Origin: an uncultured Eudoraea sp.
Lineage (GTDB): Bacteria; Bacteroidota; Bacteroidia; Flavobacteriales; Flavobacteriaceae
NCBI GenBank assembly: GCA_947258555.1
Contig: CAMYJF010000010.1
Span: 27,630-91,629, forward strand
Length of the DNA: 64,000 bases
Direction: 5' to 3'
Part shown: positions 1 through 11,460 of the stretch, piece by piece
How positions within the stretch are numbered: position 1 is the stretch's first letter
How the letters are laid out: each line of letters begins with the position of its first letter
Program-made: the position numbers and the translations under genes
Notes under the pieces: generated by a model
Told to the model about the DNA's origin: nothing
The model's input: the letters and a program-made list of their open reading frames with translations, nothing else
Databases searched by the model: none

Positions 1-2
1 GG

Positions 3-812
3 CTACCCAAATTGATCGATGATCTCTTGGCTAACGCCCGTCATAGAAAATCCGCCATCGTGAAACAGATTTTGCATGGTCACTTTTCGGGTCAGGTCTG
101 AAAACATGCTCACCGTATAGTTGGCACAATCATCTGCCGTAGCATTCCCCAGCGGAGACATTTTCTCCGCGTAGGCAATGAAGCCAGAAAATCCTTTAAC
201 CCCCTGCCCCGCTGTTGTTGGCGTAGGAGATTGCGAAATCGTATTGACCCGTACTTTCTTTTCCTTTCCAAAGAAATAACCAAAACTCCTGGCTACAGAT
301 TCAAGATAAGCCTTGTTATCTGCCATATCATTATAATCCGGGAATGTTCGTTGTGCAGCCATATAAGTCAAGGCTACAATACTCCCCCATTCATTCATTG
401 CATCAACCTTGTAAAGACTCTGCATCACCTTATGGAATGACAGTGCAGATACATCCCAACCTTTTGTAGTGAAGTCATATTTTTCATCCGTATATGCCCT
501 ACCCTTACGTACATTCACAGACATTCCGATGGAATGCAAAACAAAATCGATCTTTCCGCCCAGGATCTCCATACTCTTAGTAACCAAATTTTCCAGGTCT
601 TCTTCACTGGTGGCATCTGCCGGAATGATCTCAGAACTCGTTTTTTTGGCTAGTTCGTTGATCTGACCCATTCGCATGGCAATAGGCGCGTTTGTGAGAA
701 CGAATCTGCCTCCTTCTTCAAAAACTCTTTCTGCTGTTTTCCAGGCAATTGAATTTTCATCTAGGGCCCCAAATATGATCCCTCTTTTTCCTGATAATAA
801 ATTATGGCTCAT
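3..812 (-). CDS. fabI: Enoyl-ACP reductase (NADH), FabI
   Basis: Catalyses the last reduction of each fatty-acid elongation cycle (enoyl-ACP to acyl-ACP) in the cytoplasm. The 269-residue protein is a short-chain dehydrogenase of the FabI subtype: it has the altered nucleotide-binding motif GALDENSIAW near residues 15-24 in place of the classical GxxxGxG, and the FabI-type catalytic pair Y160-x6-K167, with a second conserved tyrosine at 150. Length is standard for the family. The gene is complete, its stop lying only two bases inside the window edge. It follows recN on the same strand after 104 bp, an order common in Flavobacteriaceae. Identification is secure. Confidence 0.95.
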   Translation of the reverse strand: MSHNLLSGKRGIIFGALDENSIAWKTAERVFEEGGRFVLTNAPIAMRMGQINELAKKTSSEIIPADATSEEDLENLVTKSMEILGGKIDFVLHSIGMSVNVRKGRAYTDEKYDFTTKGWDVSALSFHKVMQSLYKVDAMNEWGSIVALTYMAAQRTFPDYNDMADNKAYLESVARSFGYFFGKEKKVRVNTISQSPTPTTAGQGVKGFSGFIAYAEKMSPLGNATADDCANYTVSMFSDLTRKVTMQNLFHDGGFSMTGVSQEIIDQFG

Positions 813-916
813 AAGTTATTAATACCGTTGGTTAGAATGATTAAAACTGCCGTAAAGATATTATAAATTGACCACTTGCAGCCCTATCCTCTGTGGAAAT
901 GGAGGGATCAGGAATT

Positions 917-2569
917 CTAGTTCAGTAGTTCTCGAGCATGGGCCAGAGCCGAATCAGATAAGGATTTTCCTCCCAGCATTTCGGCTAGTTCAACGATGCG
1001 TTCATCTTCGGATAAAAGTTTAATGCGGGTTTGAGTCACATCATTCACATCTTCCTTATATACCTTGTAGTGGAGATCGCCTTTCGAGGCCACTTGTGGG
1101 AGGTGGGTAATAGAAAACACTTGCATATGTGTGCTCATGCCCTTCATGATCTTGGCCATGGCATTTGAAATATCTCCTGAGACGCCAGTATCTATCTCAT
1201 CAAAGACCAATGTAGGTAAGGTCTCATATTCGGCAAGGATCGATTTAATACTTAACATAATCCGACTCAGCTCCCCACCCGAAGCGACTTTCTTCAACTC
1301 CCCGTGTTCACTCCCTTTATTGGCGGTGAACTTAAAGCTCAAGGCATCCTTTCCATTGCGTTTATAGTCCGCTGAAGGCTCAAGAGAAAGTGCAAAAGAG
1401 GCATTGGGCATACCTAATTTTTTTAATTGTTCTTCCAGCTTGCTTAGCAACCTTGGTATCACTGCTTCTCGTTTAGTATGCAGATCATTGGCATAGGCAA
1501 CCAGCCTATTCTCAGTTTCACTTATTTGGCCATCCAGTACTTCTATTCGTGATTGCAACTGTTCAGAGGTATCTACTTTTAAAGCTAGATTCTCTCTTAT
1601 CTCAAGTAAAGATTCAACCTGTAATGCATTGTGCTTCTTAAGTAAACTATACAGCTGCTGTAACCTGGAATTCACTGTTTCAAGTTGTTCCGGATCTGCT
1701 TCCAAGCCCTCCTGTAGTGCTTGAAACTCGCCTGCCAGGTCGTCCAATTCAATATGGACAGACTGAATCCGACTCTGTACCGACTCATACTGGCTTCCGT
1801 ATGAGCTTAATTGAGAGGTGATCTGCCTCAATTGTGCCAGATGTCCTATAATTCCTATGGTCTCATCATGAAGAAGTTGGTGAGCAGCGGAAAGATCTGC
1901 CTGGATATTTTCCACATTACTTAAAGCGCTTTGTTGTTCTTCCAGGGACTCTTGCATGCCGGGCTCTAGCTGTGCTTCATCTAATTCTTGCAAAAGAAAT
2001 TGATTGTAATCCAACTCCCTCATAGCTTCCTGCCTTTGTTCTTCCAACTGATCGCGTTGTGTAGAAAGTGCTCTAAACCGATCCAGGGTTTCCATGTAAG
2101 AGCGCCTTAAGTTTTGATTTCCCGCCAATGCATCGATCACTTTAAGTTGAACAGCCTCCTGTGTTAATTCAATAGTCGCATGTTGCGAATGAACATCGAT
2201 CAACTTACTGCTCAGCTTGTTTAAAATATCTAAAGTAACAGGGGTGTCATTGATGAAAGCCCGAGAACGACCACTGGGATGGATCTCTCTGCGTATCCAG
2301 GTGCTTGGATGATAATCCAGGTCATTGTTTTTAAAAAAGGATTTTAACTCATAGGCCTGGATCTCAAACTGAGCTTCAATAATGCATTTTCGTGTTTTAT
2401 CGCGCAGTGCAGACATGTCGGCACGCTTCCCCAAAACCATTGACAATCCCCCGAGTAAGATAGATTTTCCCGCACCTGTCTCCCCGGTGATCGTGTTGAG
2501 ACCCCTACCAAAATCGATCTGAAGATCGTTGATCAGGGCATAATTCTTTATGGAAATTGAAGCGAGCAA
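917..2569 (-). CDS. recN: DNA repair ATPase RecN
   Basis: SMC-like ATPase that acts on chromosomal double-strand breaks. The 550 residues show the expected split ATPase: Walker A GETGAGKS at 29-36, a central coiled coil of about 160-380, the ABC signature ASGGELSR at 439-446 and Walker B LVFDEID at 464-470. The reading frame begins with TTG, giving MLASISIKNY, which matches the normal RecN amino terminus. The only upstream in-frame codons are seven sense codons after a stop, none of them ATG, so TTG is the likely initiator and may reduce expression. An 8-bp inverted repeat lies just upstream (2574-2600). Function is well supported. Confidence 0.95.
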   Translation of the reverse strand: MLASISIKNYALINDLQIDFGRGLNTITGETGAGKSILLGGLSMVLGKRADMSALRDKTRKCIIEAQFEIQAYELKSFFKNNDLDYHPSTWIRREIHPSGRSRAFINDTPVTLDILNKLSSKLIDVHSQHATIELTQEAVQLKVIDALAGNQNLRRSYMETLDRFRALSTQRDQLEEQRQEAMRELDYNQFLLQELDEAQLEPGMQESLEEQQSALSNVENIQADLSAAHQLLHDETIGIIGHLAQLRQITSQLSSYGSQYESVQSRIQSVHIELDDLAGEFQALQEGLEADPEQLETVNSRLQQLYSLLKKHNALQVESLLEIRENLALKVDTSEQLQSRIEVLDGQISETENRLVAYANDLHTKREAVIPRLLSKLEEQLKKLGMPNASFALSLEPSADYKRNGKDALSFKFTANKGSEHGELKKVASGGELSRIMLSIKSILAEYETLPTLVFDEIDTGVSGDISNAMAKIMKGMSTHMQVFSITHLPQVASKGDLHYKVYKEDVNDVTQTRIKLLSEDERIVELAEMLGGKSLSDSALAHARELLN

Positions 2570-2573
2570 TCTG

Positions 2574-2600
2574 GTATCTTTTGCAAGTGGCTAAAGATAC
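2574..2600. promoter_or_regulatory. Inverted repeat immediately upstream of recN
   Basis: GTATCTTT (2574-2581) and AAAGATAC (2593-2600) form a perfect 8-bp inverted repeat with an 11-base spacer, starting five bases upstream of the recN TTG codon. Read on the minus strand, the distal arm includes TATCTTTA, one mismatch from the TAnnTTTG -7 element. It may therefore be a promoter that happens to be symmetric, or an operator. No factor can be assigned. Confidence 0.3.
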
Positions 2601-2608
2601 TTGTTATT

Positions 2609-2627
2609 CCTGCTAAAAAAAAGCAGG
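2609..2627 (-). terminator. Possible weak terminator after the DUF4835 gene
   Basis: On the minus strand CCTGCT, seven T and AGCAGG form a 6-bp stem whose loop is the T tract. It sits between the DUF4835 gene and recN. The T run is in the loop rather than 3' of the stem, so it is not a canonical intrinsic terminator. Confidence 0.25.
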
Positions 2628-2659
2628 GAATGTGCATTGAAAATGTGAAGAATAAATCC

Positions 2660-3542
2660 TTAGTAGTTGATCTCGTTCCAGGTACTGGAATAGAAAGGCG
2701 CAATCCGATTCAGGGTTTCTTTCAGGGCCACAATATCAACCTTTGGACCGTCTGAGAAAATATTTCTTATCTCTTCCGCTTTGGCATCAAAAAAGGTCTG
2801 TATCAAGAACGCATTAGGCCTTCTTTTGATGAGGGATTCAAATAGGCGCATAGACCCGGCGATCACCTGCTTACCCGTACTATTGTTGTCTCCAAGAATA
2901 TCTAATCCCTTACGGTGATAATTGTACATGGCTATTCTATACTCCCTGAATGTGTTGGAAAGAAGGTTGTCTACTAAGACAAAACGGGTACGGTTATCAG
3001 ATGCAGACTGACTCCATCCGGTAAAGCCACTTCCCTGTGCCTGGGTAACGATCTGCTGTGCTTTTTGGAAATTTTCCGTCCCTCCTTCCAGGGCAAAAGT
3101 ATCTTCATCCAGGCCTAGCATGATATAGATATAGTATGAAATAACTCCCACTAAATTGGAATCAAAAACATTGCTGTTATATACCAGAGGTTGAAATTCA
3201 ATGTATTCAAAATTGAATTGATTATCCTTATAGTTAAACACAGGACTCTCATATGACAGGGCGAGAAGATTGAATTTGAATATTGGCTTCAAAGCGGTTA
3301 GAATCGAAATTCGTTACCGTGATGAACATTCTGCAATTAAGTCGCTCATTCTCTTTGTAAACCCTATTTGTCCATTTAGTTTTATTGACAAAGTCTGTGA
3401 GAGAGCGCTCCAGCGTTCTGAAGATCTGTTGATTAGTTTGTCCCACCTGGTCTGAATTGACGGTGATGGTACAATTCAACTCCTGGGCTGACCCACCAGT
3501 GAGAATTCCAATACTAAAAATTATGACAAGTAGATTACGCAT
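2660..3542 (-). pseudogene. DUF4835 (PorD-like) family protein, frameshifted
   Basis: Members are secreted Bacteroidota proteins of about 295-300 residues; PorD of Porphyromonas gingivalis is linked to gliding and type IX secretion. The amino-terminal part (3249-3542) has a signal peptide starting MRNLLVIIFS and ending GSAQ, and runs to SSRPV before a stop. The carboxy-terminal part, from YESPVFNYKD to the end at 2660, is in another frame. The switch is near 3251-3257. Family members, as I remember them, carry a few extra residues (like YNSS) at this point, so about 11 bases may be missing, or one base added. The start chosen at 3542 overlaps coaBC by 8 bp. Together the two parts cover essentially a full-length protein. 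Confidence 0.8.
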
Positions 3543-4740
3543 GTTCCGTGCTAAGAATTTCATTCCATATATCCGCGGCTACTTCAGCCTTGGTTTTAAG
3601 TTCAAACGTTTTAATTGCATTATTCTTGTCTATATAGGTGATTTTGTTAGTGTTACCACCAAATCCTGCTCCTTCATCCTTCAGTGAGTTCAGGACAATT
3701 GCATCTAAATTCTTGGATTTCAGCTTCTTCTTGGCATTCTCCAGCTCATTTTCTGTTTCTAAAGCAAAGCCTACTAAAAATTGATCTTTCTTGATCTCAC
3801 CAAGTGAGGCGAGGATGTCTTCATTTTTAACCAGGTCCAGTACCATGGCTGAATCTTTTTTCTTGATCTTCTCTTTTGCCACTTCCTTTGGACGATAATC
3901 TGCTACCGCCGCCGCACAGATTACGTAGTCCATATCGGCAAAATGGGCATGTGACTCATCGAACATTTCAGTTGCAGTCGTAACGCGCTTCAGGGACGTA
4001 TTTGTATGTTCCAGTTCCAGCGCGGATGGACCTGTGATCAGTAAAACACTTGCCCCTTGAGCAGCCGCTTCTTCGGCCAGGGCAAATCCCATTTTCCCAC
4101 TGGCGTGATTTCCAATAAATCGTACCGGATCAATGGCTTCATATGTGGGGCCTGCAGTGATCATGACCTTTTTACCAGTTAATGGAAGATCTTTGCTCAG
4201 ATGATCTACTAAGGATTGAACTATTTCCTCTGGCTCTGCCATTCTGCCCTCGCCTACCAGGCCACTGGCCAACTCACCATGTGCTGCAGGAATAAGCAAA
4301 TTGCCAAATGAAATTAAAGTGTCAATAGACTTTTTGGTAGTGGGATGAGCGTACATATCAAGATCCATTGCAGGAGCAAAAAACACAGGGCACTTCGCAG
4401 ACAGATAGGTAGCGAGTAGAAAATTATCACAAGTGCCATTAGCCATTTTTGAAAGGGTATTAGCCGTGGCAGGTGCAATGATCATCATGTCGGCCCAAAG
4501 GCCTAATTCTACATGATTATTCCAGTCTGTCGTATTGCTTTCCTCTTTGACAAAAGAAGAGATCACCGGATTCTTAGATAAGGTTGCCAGGGTCAGGGAG
4601 GAAACAAAAGAACCGGCACTTTCGGTAAGGATCACCTTAACGTTAGCGCCGGCTTTTATCAATATCCTGACCAGGAATGTTGTCTTGTAAGCGGCAATAC
4701 CCCCTGTAATTCCTAACAGGATATTTTTGCCCTGCAACAT
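3535..4740 (-). CDS. coaBC: Bifunctional phosphopantothenoylcysteine decarboxylase / phosphopantothenate-cysteine ligase CoaBC
   Basis: Makes 4'-phosphopantetheine precursors in coenzyme A synthesis. The 401-residue protein has the two expected halves. CoaC (about 1-180) is a flavoprotein with the histidine in NHVELG, the PATANT motif and the substrate-clamp FAPAMD motif. CoaB (about 190-401) has ITAGPTYE, NHASGKMG and AAAVADYRP. Length is standard. It starts one base beyond the omega-subunit gene and its 3' end overlaps the DUF4835 gene, so the set is probably one transcript. Confidence 0.95.
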   Translation of the reverse strand: MLQGKNILLGITGGIAAYKTTFLVRILIKAGANVKVILTESAGSFVSSLTLATLSKNPVISSFVKEESNTTDWNNHVELGLWADMMIIAPATANTLSKMANGTCDNFLLATYLSAKCPVFFAPAMDLDMYAHPTTKKSIDTLISFGNLLIPAAHGELASGLVGEGRMAEPEEIVQSLVDHLSKDLPLTGKKVMITAGPTYEAIDPVRFIGNHASGKMGFALAEEAAAQGASVLLITGPSALELEHTNTSLKRVTTATEMFDESHAHFADMDYVICAAAVADYRPKEVAKEKIKKKDSAMVLDLVKNEDILASLGEIKKDQFLVGFALETENELENAKKKLKSKNLDAIVLNSLKDEGAGFGGNTNKITYIDKNNAIKTFELKTKAEVAADIWNEILSTEHA

Positions 4741-4741
4741 C

Positions 4742-5071
4742 TTATTCCTCGTCTTTCTCGGTGTTTCTGTAATAGATCTTGTCCTCTAACCATTCCTGAA
4801 TGGCCAAGGCATGAGGTTTAGGTAGTTTCTCGTAGAATTTAGATACTTCTATCTGCTCCTTGTTCTCAAAGACTTCTTCGAGGCTATCGCTATAAGTCGC
4901 AAATTCCTCTAATTTCTCTAATAACTCCTTTTTGATCTCTGAATTGATCTGTATGGCTCTTTTGGCTGCAATAGATATAGCTTCATACAGATTATCAGTC
5001 TTGTCGTCAAAATTATCACGATTGATCGTAACAGTGGTAACGGGAGCTTTCGAATTTTTAAGATCGTTCAT
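4742..5071 (-). CDS. rpoZ: DNA-directed RNA polymerase omega subunit (Rpb6-like)
   Basis: Small RNA polymerase subunit that assists assembly of the beta' subunit. The 109-residue protein belongs to the Bacteroidota Rpb6/omega type: the region NLYEAISIAAKRAIQIN (about residues 27-43) is the conserved helix that binds beta', followed by an acidic tail that is peculiar to this phylum. It lies between bamD and coaBC with 1 bp to coaBC and 19 bp from bamD, the usual flavobacterial arrangement. The context is as informative as the sequence, because omega proteins diverge strongly. Confidence 0.88.
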   Translation of the reverse strand: MNDLKNSKAPVTTVTINRDNFDDKTDNLYEAISIAAKRAIQINSEIKKELLEKLEEFATYSDSLEEVFENKEQIEVSKFYEKLPKPHALAIQEWLEDKIYYRNTEKDEE

Positions 5072-5090
5072 TCCTCTTATGTTTAATACA

Positions 5091-5909
5091 TCACAAAGAT
5101 GCGAGTTCTTTATTAACTTTATTCAGGAGATTTCCGGCCTCCTTTTCATATTTAGATTCAGGATAATAGCGGAAAAGGGCATCATAGGCCTCTTTCGCAT
5201 TTTCCAGTCTTTCTTTCTTTCTCAATTCTGTAGAATTCATCGCCAGATTCGTAGACGCTTCAATTTTAAGAAAAAGGGCGTCTTCCCGGTATATTGAACC
5301 TGGATGGTCTGAAATGAAGTTATCCACAGCTGCTATAGCAGAAACATTATACTCCAGTATGTAAGATCTACCAAGTTTCGTATACTGTTTTGCAACCTCG
5401 TAGGATTTCTTCTCTTTTTTTGTCGTCAATTCCCGGGCCATTGCATTCGCCTCTTCAAGAAATTCTGATTCGGGGTAGGCATTGATAAACCCTTGTAACT
5501 TTGTGAGCGCCTTTTCCGTATCTGTTTGATCTAAAGAATATCGTGGAGACAAATGGTAGTAGCTTTTTGCGCCCAAAAAAGCGGCTTCATCTGCTTTATC
5601 ACTCTTAGGATAAGATTTAATAAACCGCTCAAACTGGTAGCCGGCGAAATTGTAATCCTTTATCTCGAAATATGAATCGGCCAGGAAGAACATTACACGC
5701 TCGCCCTGAGGTTTCCCCACGTATTTAGGACCTATTTGTTGGAATAAGCGATTGGCACGTTTAAAATCCCCTTCCTTGTAGTATTTCTCAGCCATGTCAT
5801 ATTTTACCTTAAAATCTTCATTCTTGAGTGTTTTCTGGTACTCATTGCATGAAGTAAGGAAAAGGACTGGAATTAAAAGAAGAAGGGCGTACCCAGAATT
5901 TTTAAACAT
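5091..5909 (-). CDS. bamD: Outer membrane assembly lipoprotein BamD
   Basis: Lipoprotein of the BAM complex, which inserts beta-barrel proteins into the outer membrane. The 272-residue precursor has a hydrophobic signal ending in the lipobox LTSC (cysteine 21), followed by tetratricopeptide-like helices: AEKYYKEGDFKRANRLFQQI, then a YFEIKDYNFAGYQFERFI repeat and a SEFLEEANAM repeat. This is the normal BamD architecture and length. It is 110 bp downstream of dapA and upstream of the omega subunit gene. The annotation is secure from both sequence and synteny. Confidence 0.93.
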   Translation of the reverse strand: MFKNSGYALLLLIPVLFLTSCNEYQKTLKNEDFKVKYDMAEKYYKEGDFKRANRLFQQIGPKYVGKPQGERVMFFLADSYFEIKDYNFAGYQFERFIKSYPKSDKADEAAFLGAKSYYHLSPRYSLDQTDTEKALTKLQGFINAYPESEFLEEANAMARELTTKKEKKSYEVAKQYTKLGRSYILEYNVSAIAAVDNFISDHPGSIYREDALFLKIEASTNLAMNSTELRKKERLENAKEAYDALFRYYPESKYEKEAGNLLNKVNKELASL

Positions 5910-6019
5910 TTTGCAAAATTAGGCATTCTGAACGGAATTCAAAACAAAAATTACAGTTCGAAAATACATAGGCATTCCCTTAATCTGGGTTCATTTCACG
6001 AAGATTTAACAGCTGATGA

Positions 6020-6910
6020 CTAGGAATTAGATGGAATTAATTGATCTACATAGCGATTGATCTTTGACTGCAGACCAACCGTAGCTTGCACCAGGGGTAG
6101 TCTAACTTCCAGGGAACAGACCTCTAATCTGTGGAGTAAAGCCTTGATCCCGGAAGGATTCCCTTCCTCAAAAATTAAGTCCATTCCCTCCTTTAATGAA
6201 GTTTCCAGCTCCCTTGCTTTTTGAGTTTCTCCTTCTGATCCTGATTGGATCATCTCGGCAAATAATTCGGGGAATCCCTGTCCCAAAACTGAGATCACAC
6301 CCTGGCCGCCAAGTAAAACTGTATCCAAAGCCGTAGCATCGTCGCCGGAAATAACGGCAAAGCTGGAAGGCTTTCCATCCAGGATCTCCTTGATCTGGCC
6401 CAGATCTCCGGATGCTTCCTTAACGCCGCAAATATTCGGACAAGAGAACGCCAGTTTTAGTATGGTTTCAGGCAGCACATTACTCCCTGTCCTCGAGGGG
6501 ACGTTGTAGATCACTATGGGTTTGGTGGCTACTTTAGCCAGCGCCTGGTAATGCTTAAAGATCCCATCCTGTGTGGGTTTATTATAATAAGGTGAAACCG
6601 TCAGGATCGCGGTAAACTCCTGCAAATCAGTATTTTGAAACTCTTGCACCAATGTCCTGGTATTATTCCCTCCAATACCAAGTACTAAAGGCAATCGACC
6701 TTTATTTGTGTCTATAACCGTACTGATCACCTGTTCTTTCTCTCCTTTGTCCAGGGTAGCCGCTTCCCCGGTCGTTCCCATTACAACCAAATAATCAACC
6801 CCACCGTCAATACAATGGGTTACAAGACGAGCAAGGGCTACAAGATCCGGTTCACCCTCTGGAGTAAAGGGGGTGGCCAAAGCAACACCTAATCCTTCAA
6901 GTTCTTTCAT
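6020..6910 (-). CDS. dapA: 4-hydroxy-tetrahydrodipicolinate synthase
   Basis: Condenses pyruvate with aspartate semialdehyde, the committing step to diaminopimelate and lysine. The 296-residue TIM barrel shows the pyruvate-binding TTGE motif (46-49), catalytic tyrosine 135 in IYNVPSR, arginine 140, and the Schiff-base lysine 164 in GVKEASGD. Its start overlaps the stop of the upstream DUF6913 gene by four bases (ATGA-type), implying translational coupling. A second enzyme of the pathway, dapF, is elsewhere in the window at 19384. Confidence 0.96.
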   Translation of the reverse strand: MKELEGLGVALATPFTPEGEPDLVALARLVTHCIDGGVDYLVVMGTTGEAATLDKGEKEQVISTVIDTNKGRLPLVLGIGGNNTRTLVQEFQNTDLQEFTAILTVSPYYNKPTQDGIFKHYQALAKVATKPIVIYNVPSRTGSNVLPETILKLAFSCPNICGVKEASGDLGQIKEILDGKPSSFAVISGDDATALDTVLLGGQGVISVLGQGFPELFAEMIQSGSEGETQKARELETSLKEGMDLIFEEGNPSGIKALLHRLEVCSLEVRLPLVQATVGLQSKINRYVDQLIPSNS

Positions 6911-7443
6911 AGCATTAATTCATCCATTACCTGCAAGTACTTTTGCAGTTCCGTTCTGAAAGTGTCAAAATCTAATAACGGAGAACTAAGGATAAGGTCA
7001 TTAAAGATGGAATCTACTTCAGAAAAACCAACTTTTAACCTCGCTTTGGTTTTGATGGTCATTAATTGCAACATCAGATTTTCCTTGGTGTAGTAATTAA
7101 TAAGCAAGTCGTATTCCCGGCTTAAAAATTCCAGTGCGTAGCTATTCTCGATATCTCCGTTCCACCCAAGATCCTTGTCAGAGAAGACGGGTATGGCATA
7201 CGGTGAGTTTGTATCGTAATAGCTCTTATAACCTATGATCTTGACTCCGTTAGGCCTTAATTTGAAGTCGGTAATGAGATCATAAAATTCTTCGGATCTA
7301 TCAAAACTATCCATATCCACGATCACACCAATTGATCTTAGCCCTTTGGGTCTTGATACTGTTGCGGGTAGATTTTCAAGCTCGGCCTTAAGGAATTTTA
7401 AGCCCGACTTTACTTTAAATTTGTCTTTGATCCCCTTTATCAT
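6907..7443 (-). CDS. DUF6913 family protein
   Basis: Conserved flavobacterial protein of unknown function, 178 residues. It has no signal peptide or membrane segment and contains a Rossmann-like stretch (GVIVDMDSFDRSEEFYDLI near residue 38). Its position directly ahead of dapA, with a 4-base overlap, is conserved in the family and suggests co-translation rather than a shared pathway. I know of no biochemical role. Confidence 0.8.
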   Translation of the reverse strand: MIKGIKDKFKVKSGLKFLKAELENLPATVSRPKGLRSIGVIVDMDSFDRSEEFYDLITDFKLRPNGVKIIGYKSYYDTNSPYAIPVFSDKDLGWNGDIENSYALEFLSREYDLLINYYTKENLMLQLMTIKTKARLKVGFSEVDSIFNDLILSSPLLDFDTFRTELQKYLQVMDELML

Positions 7444-7508
7444 TCGGTTCTGCCTTACTACAAATGTAATTAATATACGTTCAAATTCTTGGTTCGGCTC
7501 TGAATGCC

Positions 7509-8090
7509 CTATGGGCGAAGCCAGGTATCAGGATTTAGGTGGAACATTTTCTTCCATCCATGAACGGATTCTGAATCAAAAAGCCAGAAATAAGGAAATG
7601 GTGAAGTGATCGCATAGTGCAAATGGGGTGGCTTCCCTACGGCATTTCCGGTATCCCCCACTGTGCCTATTACTGCCCCTCTTCGTACTGGCTGAAAAGT
7701 TACCGCATCATAACTATCCAAGTGGGCATAATAATGGAATCGCCATTTAGGCCCCAGGATCATAACAGATTTTCCTCCCTTACCCCCTTCATGGGTGTAA
7801 ACTACCACTCCATGAGTAGCAGAGATCACGTCTGTCCCCCTTTCTTCGAAAATATCGATCCCTTTGTGAGTAATTGAACTTCCCCAGGGGTAGGCCCAAA
7901 ATGATTTTATATCCCAATTGTTCGTGCTTGCTCCTTTCACCGGTATGATCATCTGCTGTGGAATAAAAAAGCCACCAATTAAAAGGAGCATCGGACCTAT
8001 AAGCCAACTGCGCGTGCGTCTGTCCTGCCATAATAGTGCCGAGATTGAAATTAGAGCCCCCCAAAAGCGCTGGGTTGTATTGGTGATCAT
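7509..8090 (-). CDS. M23 family metallopeptidase (LytM-like)
   Basis: Likely a peptidoglycan endopeptidase or a regulator of one. The 193-residue protein has one hydrophobic segment (about 28-45) and then a compact peptidase domain with the LytM zinc ligands: H75 and D79 in HKGID, and the HLH pair at 156-158; H123 in YYAHLD is a further conserved residue. All catalytic residues are present, so an active enzyme is expected, anchored on the outer face of the inner membrane. It lies 3 bp after ligA and is probably co-transcribed with it. Confidence 0.88.
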   Translation of the reverse strand: MITNTTQRFWGALISISALLWQDRRTRSWLIGPMLLLIGGFFIPQQMIIPVKGASTNNWDIKSFWAYPWGSSITHKGIDIFEERGTDVISATHGVVVYTHEGGKGGKSVMILGPKWRFHYYAHLDSYDAVTFQPVRRGAVIGTVGDTGNAVGKPPHLHYAITSPFPYFWLFDSESVHGWKKMFHLNPDTWLRP

Positions 8091-8093
8091 AGT

Positions 8094-10944
<2,851 letters not shown>

Positions 10945-10945
10945 T

Positions 10946-11431
10946 TTATAATTTCTTGTGCATCCATACAGGGCAGGCAAAGTGACCCGTATTGCCCATA
11001 CGTTCAGTTAGATAGGTAAACCCATTTTTCAGATATAATTTTTGTGCCGTTTTCATATTGGACATAGTTTCCAAATAACATATTATGTAGCCGAACTCCC
11101 TGGCTTTGTCCAGGCAAAAATGGAGTAATTTTTTTCCGTGACCCCTGCCTTGTGCAGCAGGGTCTAAATACATCTTCTGCAATTCACAAACATCCTCTGA
11201 TGCCCCTGAAAGAGGGGCTATACCCGAGCCGCCCAGCACAATACCATCTTGCTCAAGCACAAAATAAAAAGTCCTTGTCTTACTAAAGGCAGCATACATA
11301 TTCTGTATAGATAAGTCGGCAAAACCTGTTCCCTTTTTCGAAACTTCCATTTCTTCTAAAATTGAGGTGATAATCCGGGCGAGATACGGATTATCTTCGG
11401 CCTGTATCGCCCTGTAAATGGTCGAATTCAT
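10946..11431 (-). CDS. GNAT family N-acetyltransferase
   Basis: A 161-residue acetyltransferase of unknown substrate. The acetyl-CoA binding motif is visible as DPAAQGRGHGKKLL (about residues 91-104), preceded by the strand ELQKMYLD. It is divergent from ribD with only 29 bp between the two start codons, so their promoters must overlap each other's coding or leader sequence. It is tightly linked to prmC, but nothing indicates a role in release-factor modification. Confidence 0.85.
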   Translation of the reverse strand: MNSTIYRAIQAEDNPYLARIITSILEEMEVSKKGTGFADLSIQNMYAAFSKTRTFYFVLEQDGIVLGGSGIAPLSGASEDVCELQKMYLDPAAQGRGHGKKLLHFCLDKAREFGYIICYLETMSNMKTAQKLYLKNGFTYLTERMGNTGHFACPVWMHKKL

Positions 11432-11448
11432 GGTTGCCTTTTTAATCC

Positions 11449-11456
11449 TATTTTTG
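11449..11456 (+). promoter_or_regulatory. -7 element of the ribD promoter
   Basis: TATTTTTG matches the Bacteroidota consensus TAnnTTTG exactly and ends four bases before the GTG start of ribD. No TTG occurs at the expected -33 distance; TTC is present there. If used, transcription would begin at or very near the start codon. Confidence 0.45.
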
Positions 11457-11460
11457 CCCT

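Noticed and set aside
5320-5328. TTATCCACA, a perfect DnaA-box-like word
   Set aside because: It is a single copy inside bamD with no cluster, AT-rich unwinding region or dnaA neighbour, so no origin is proposed.
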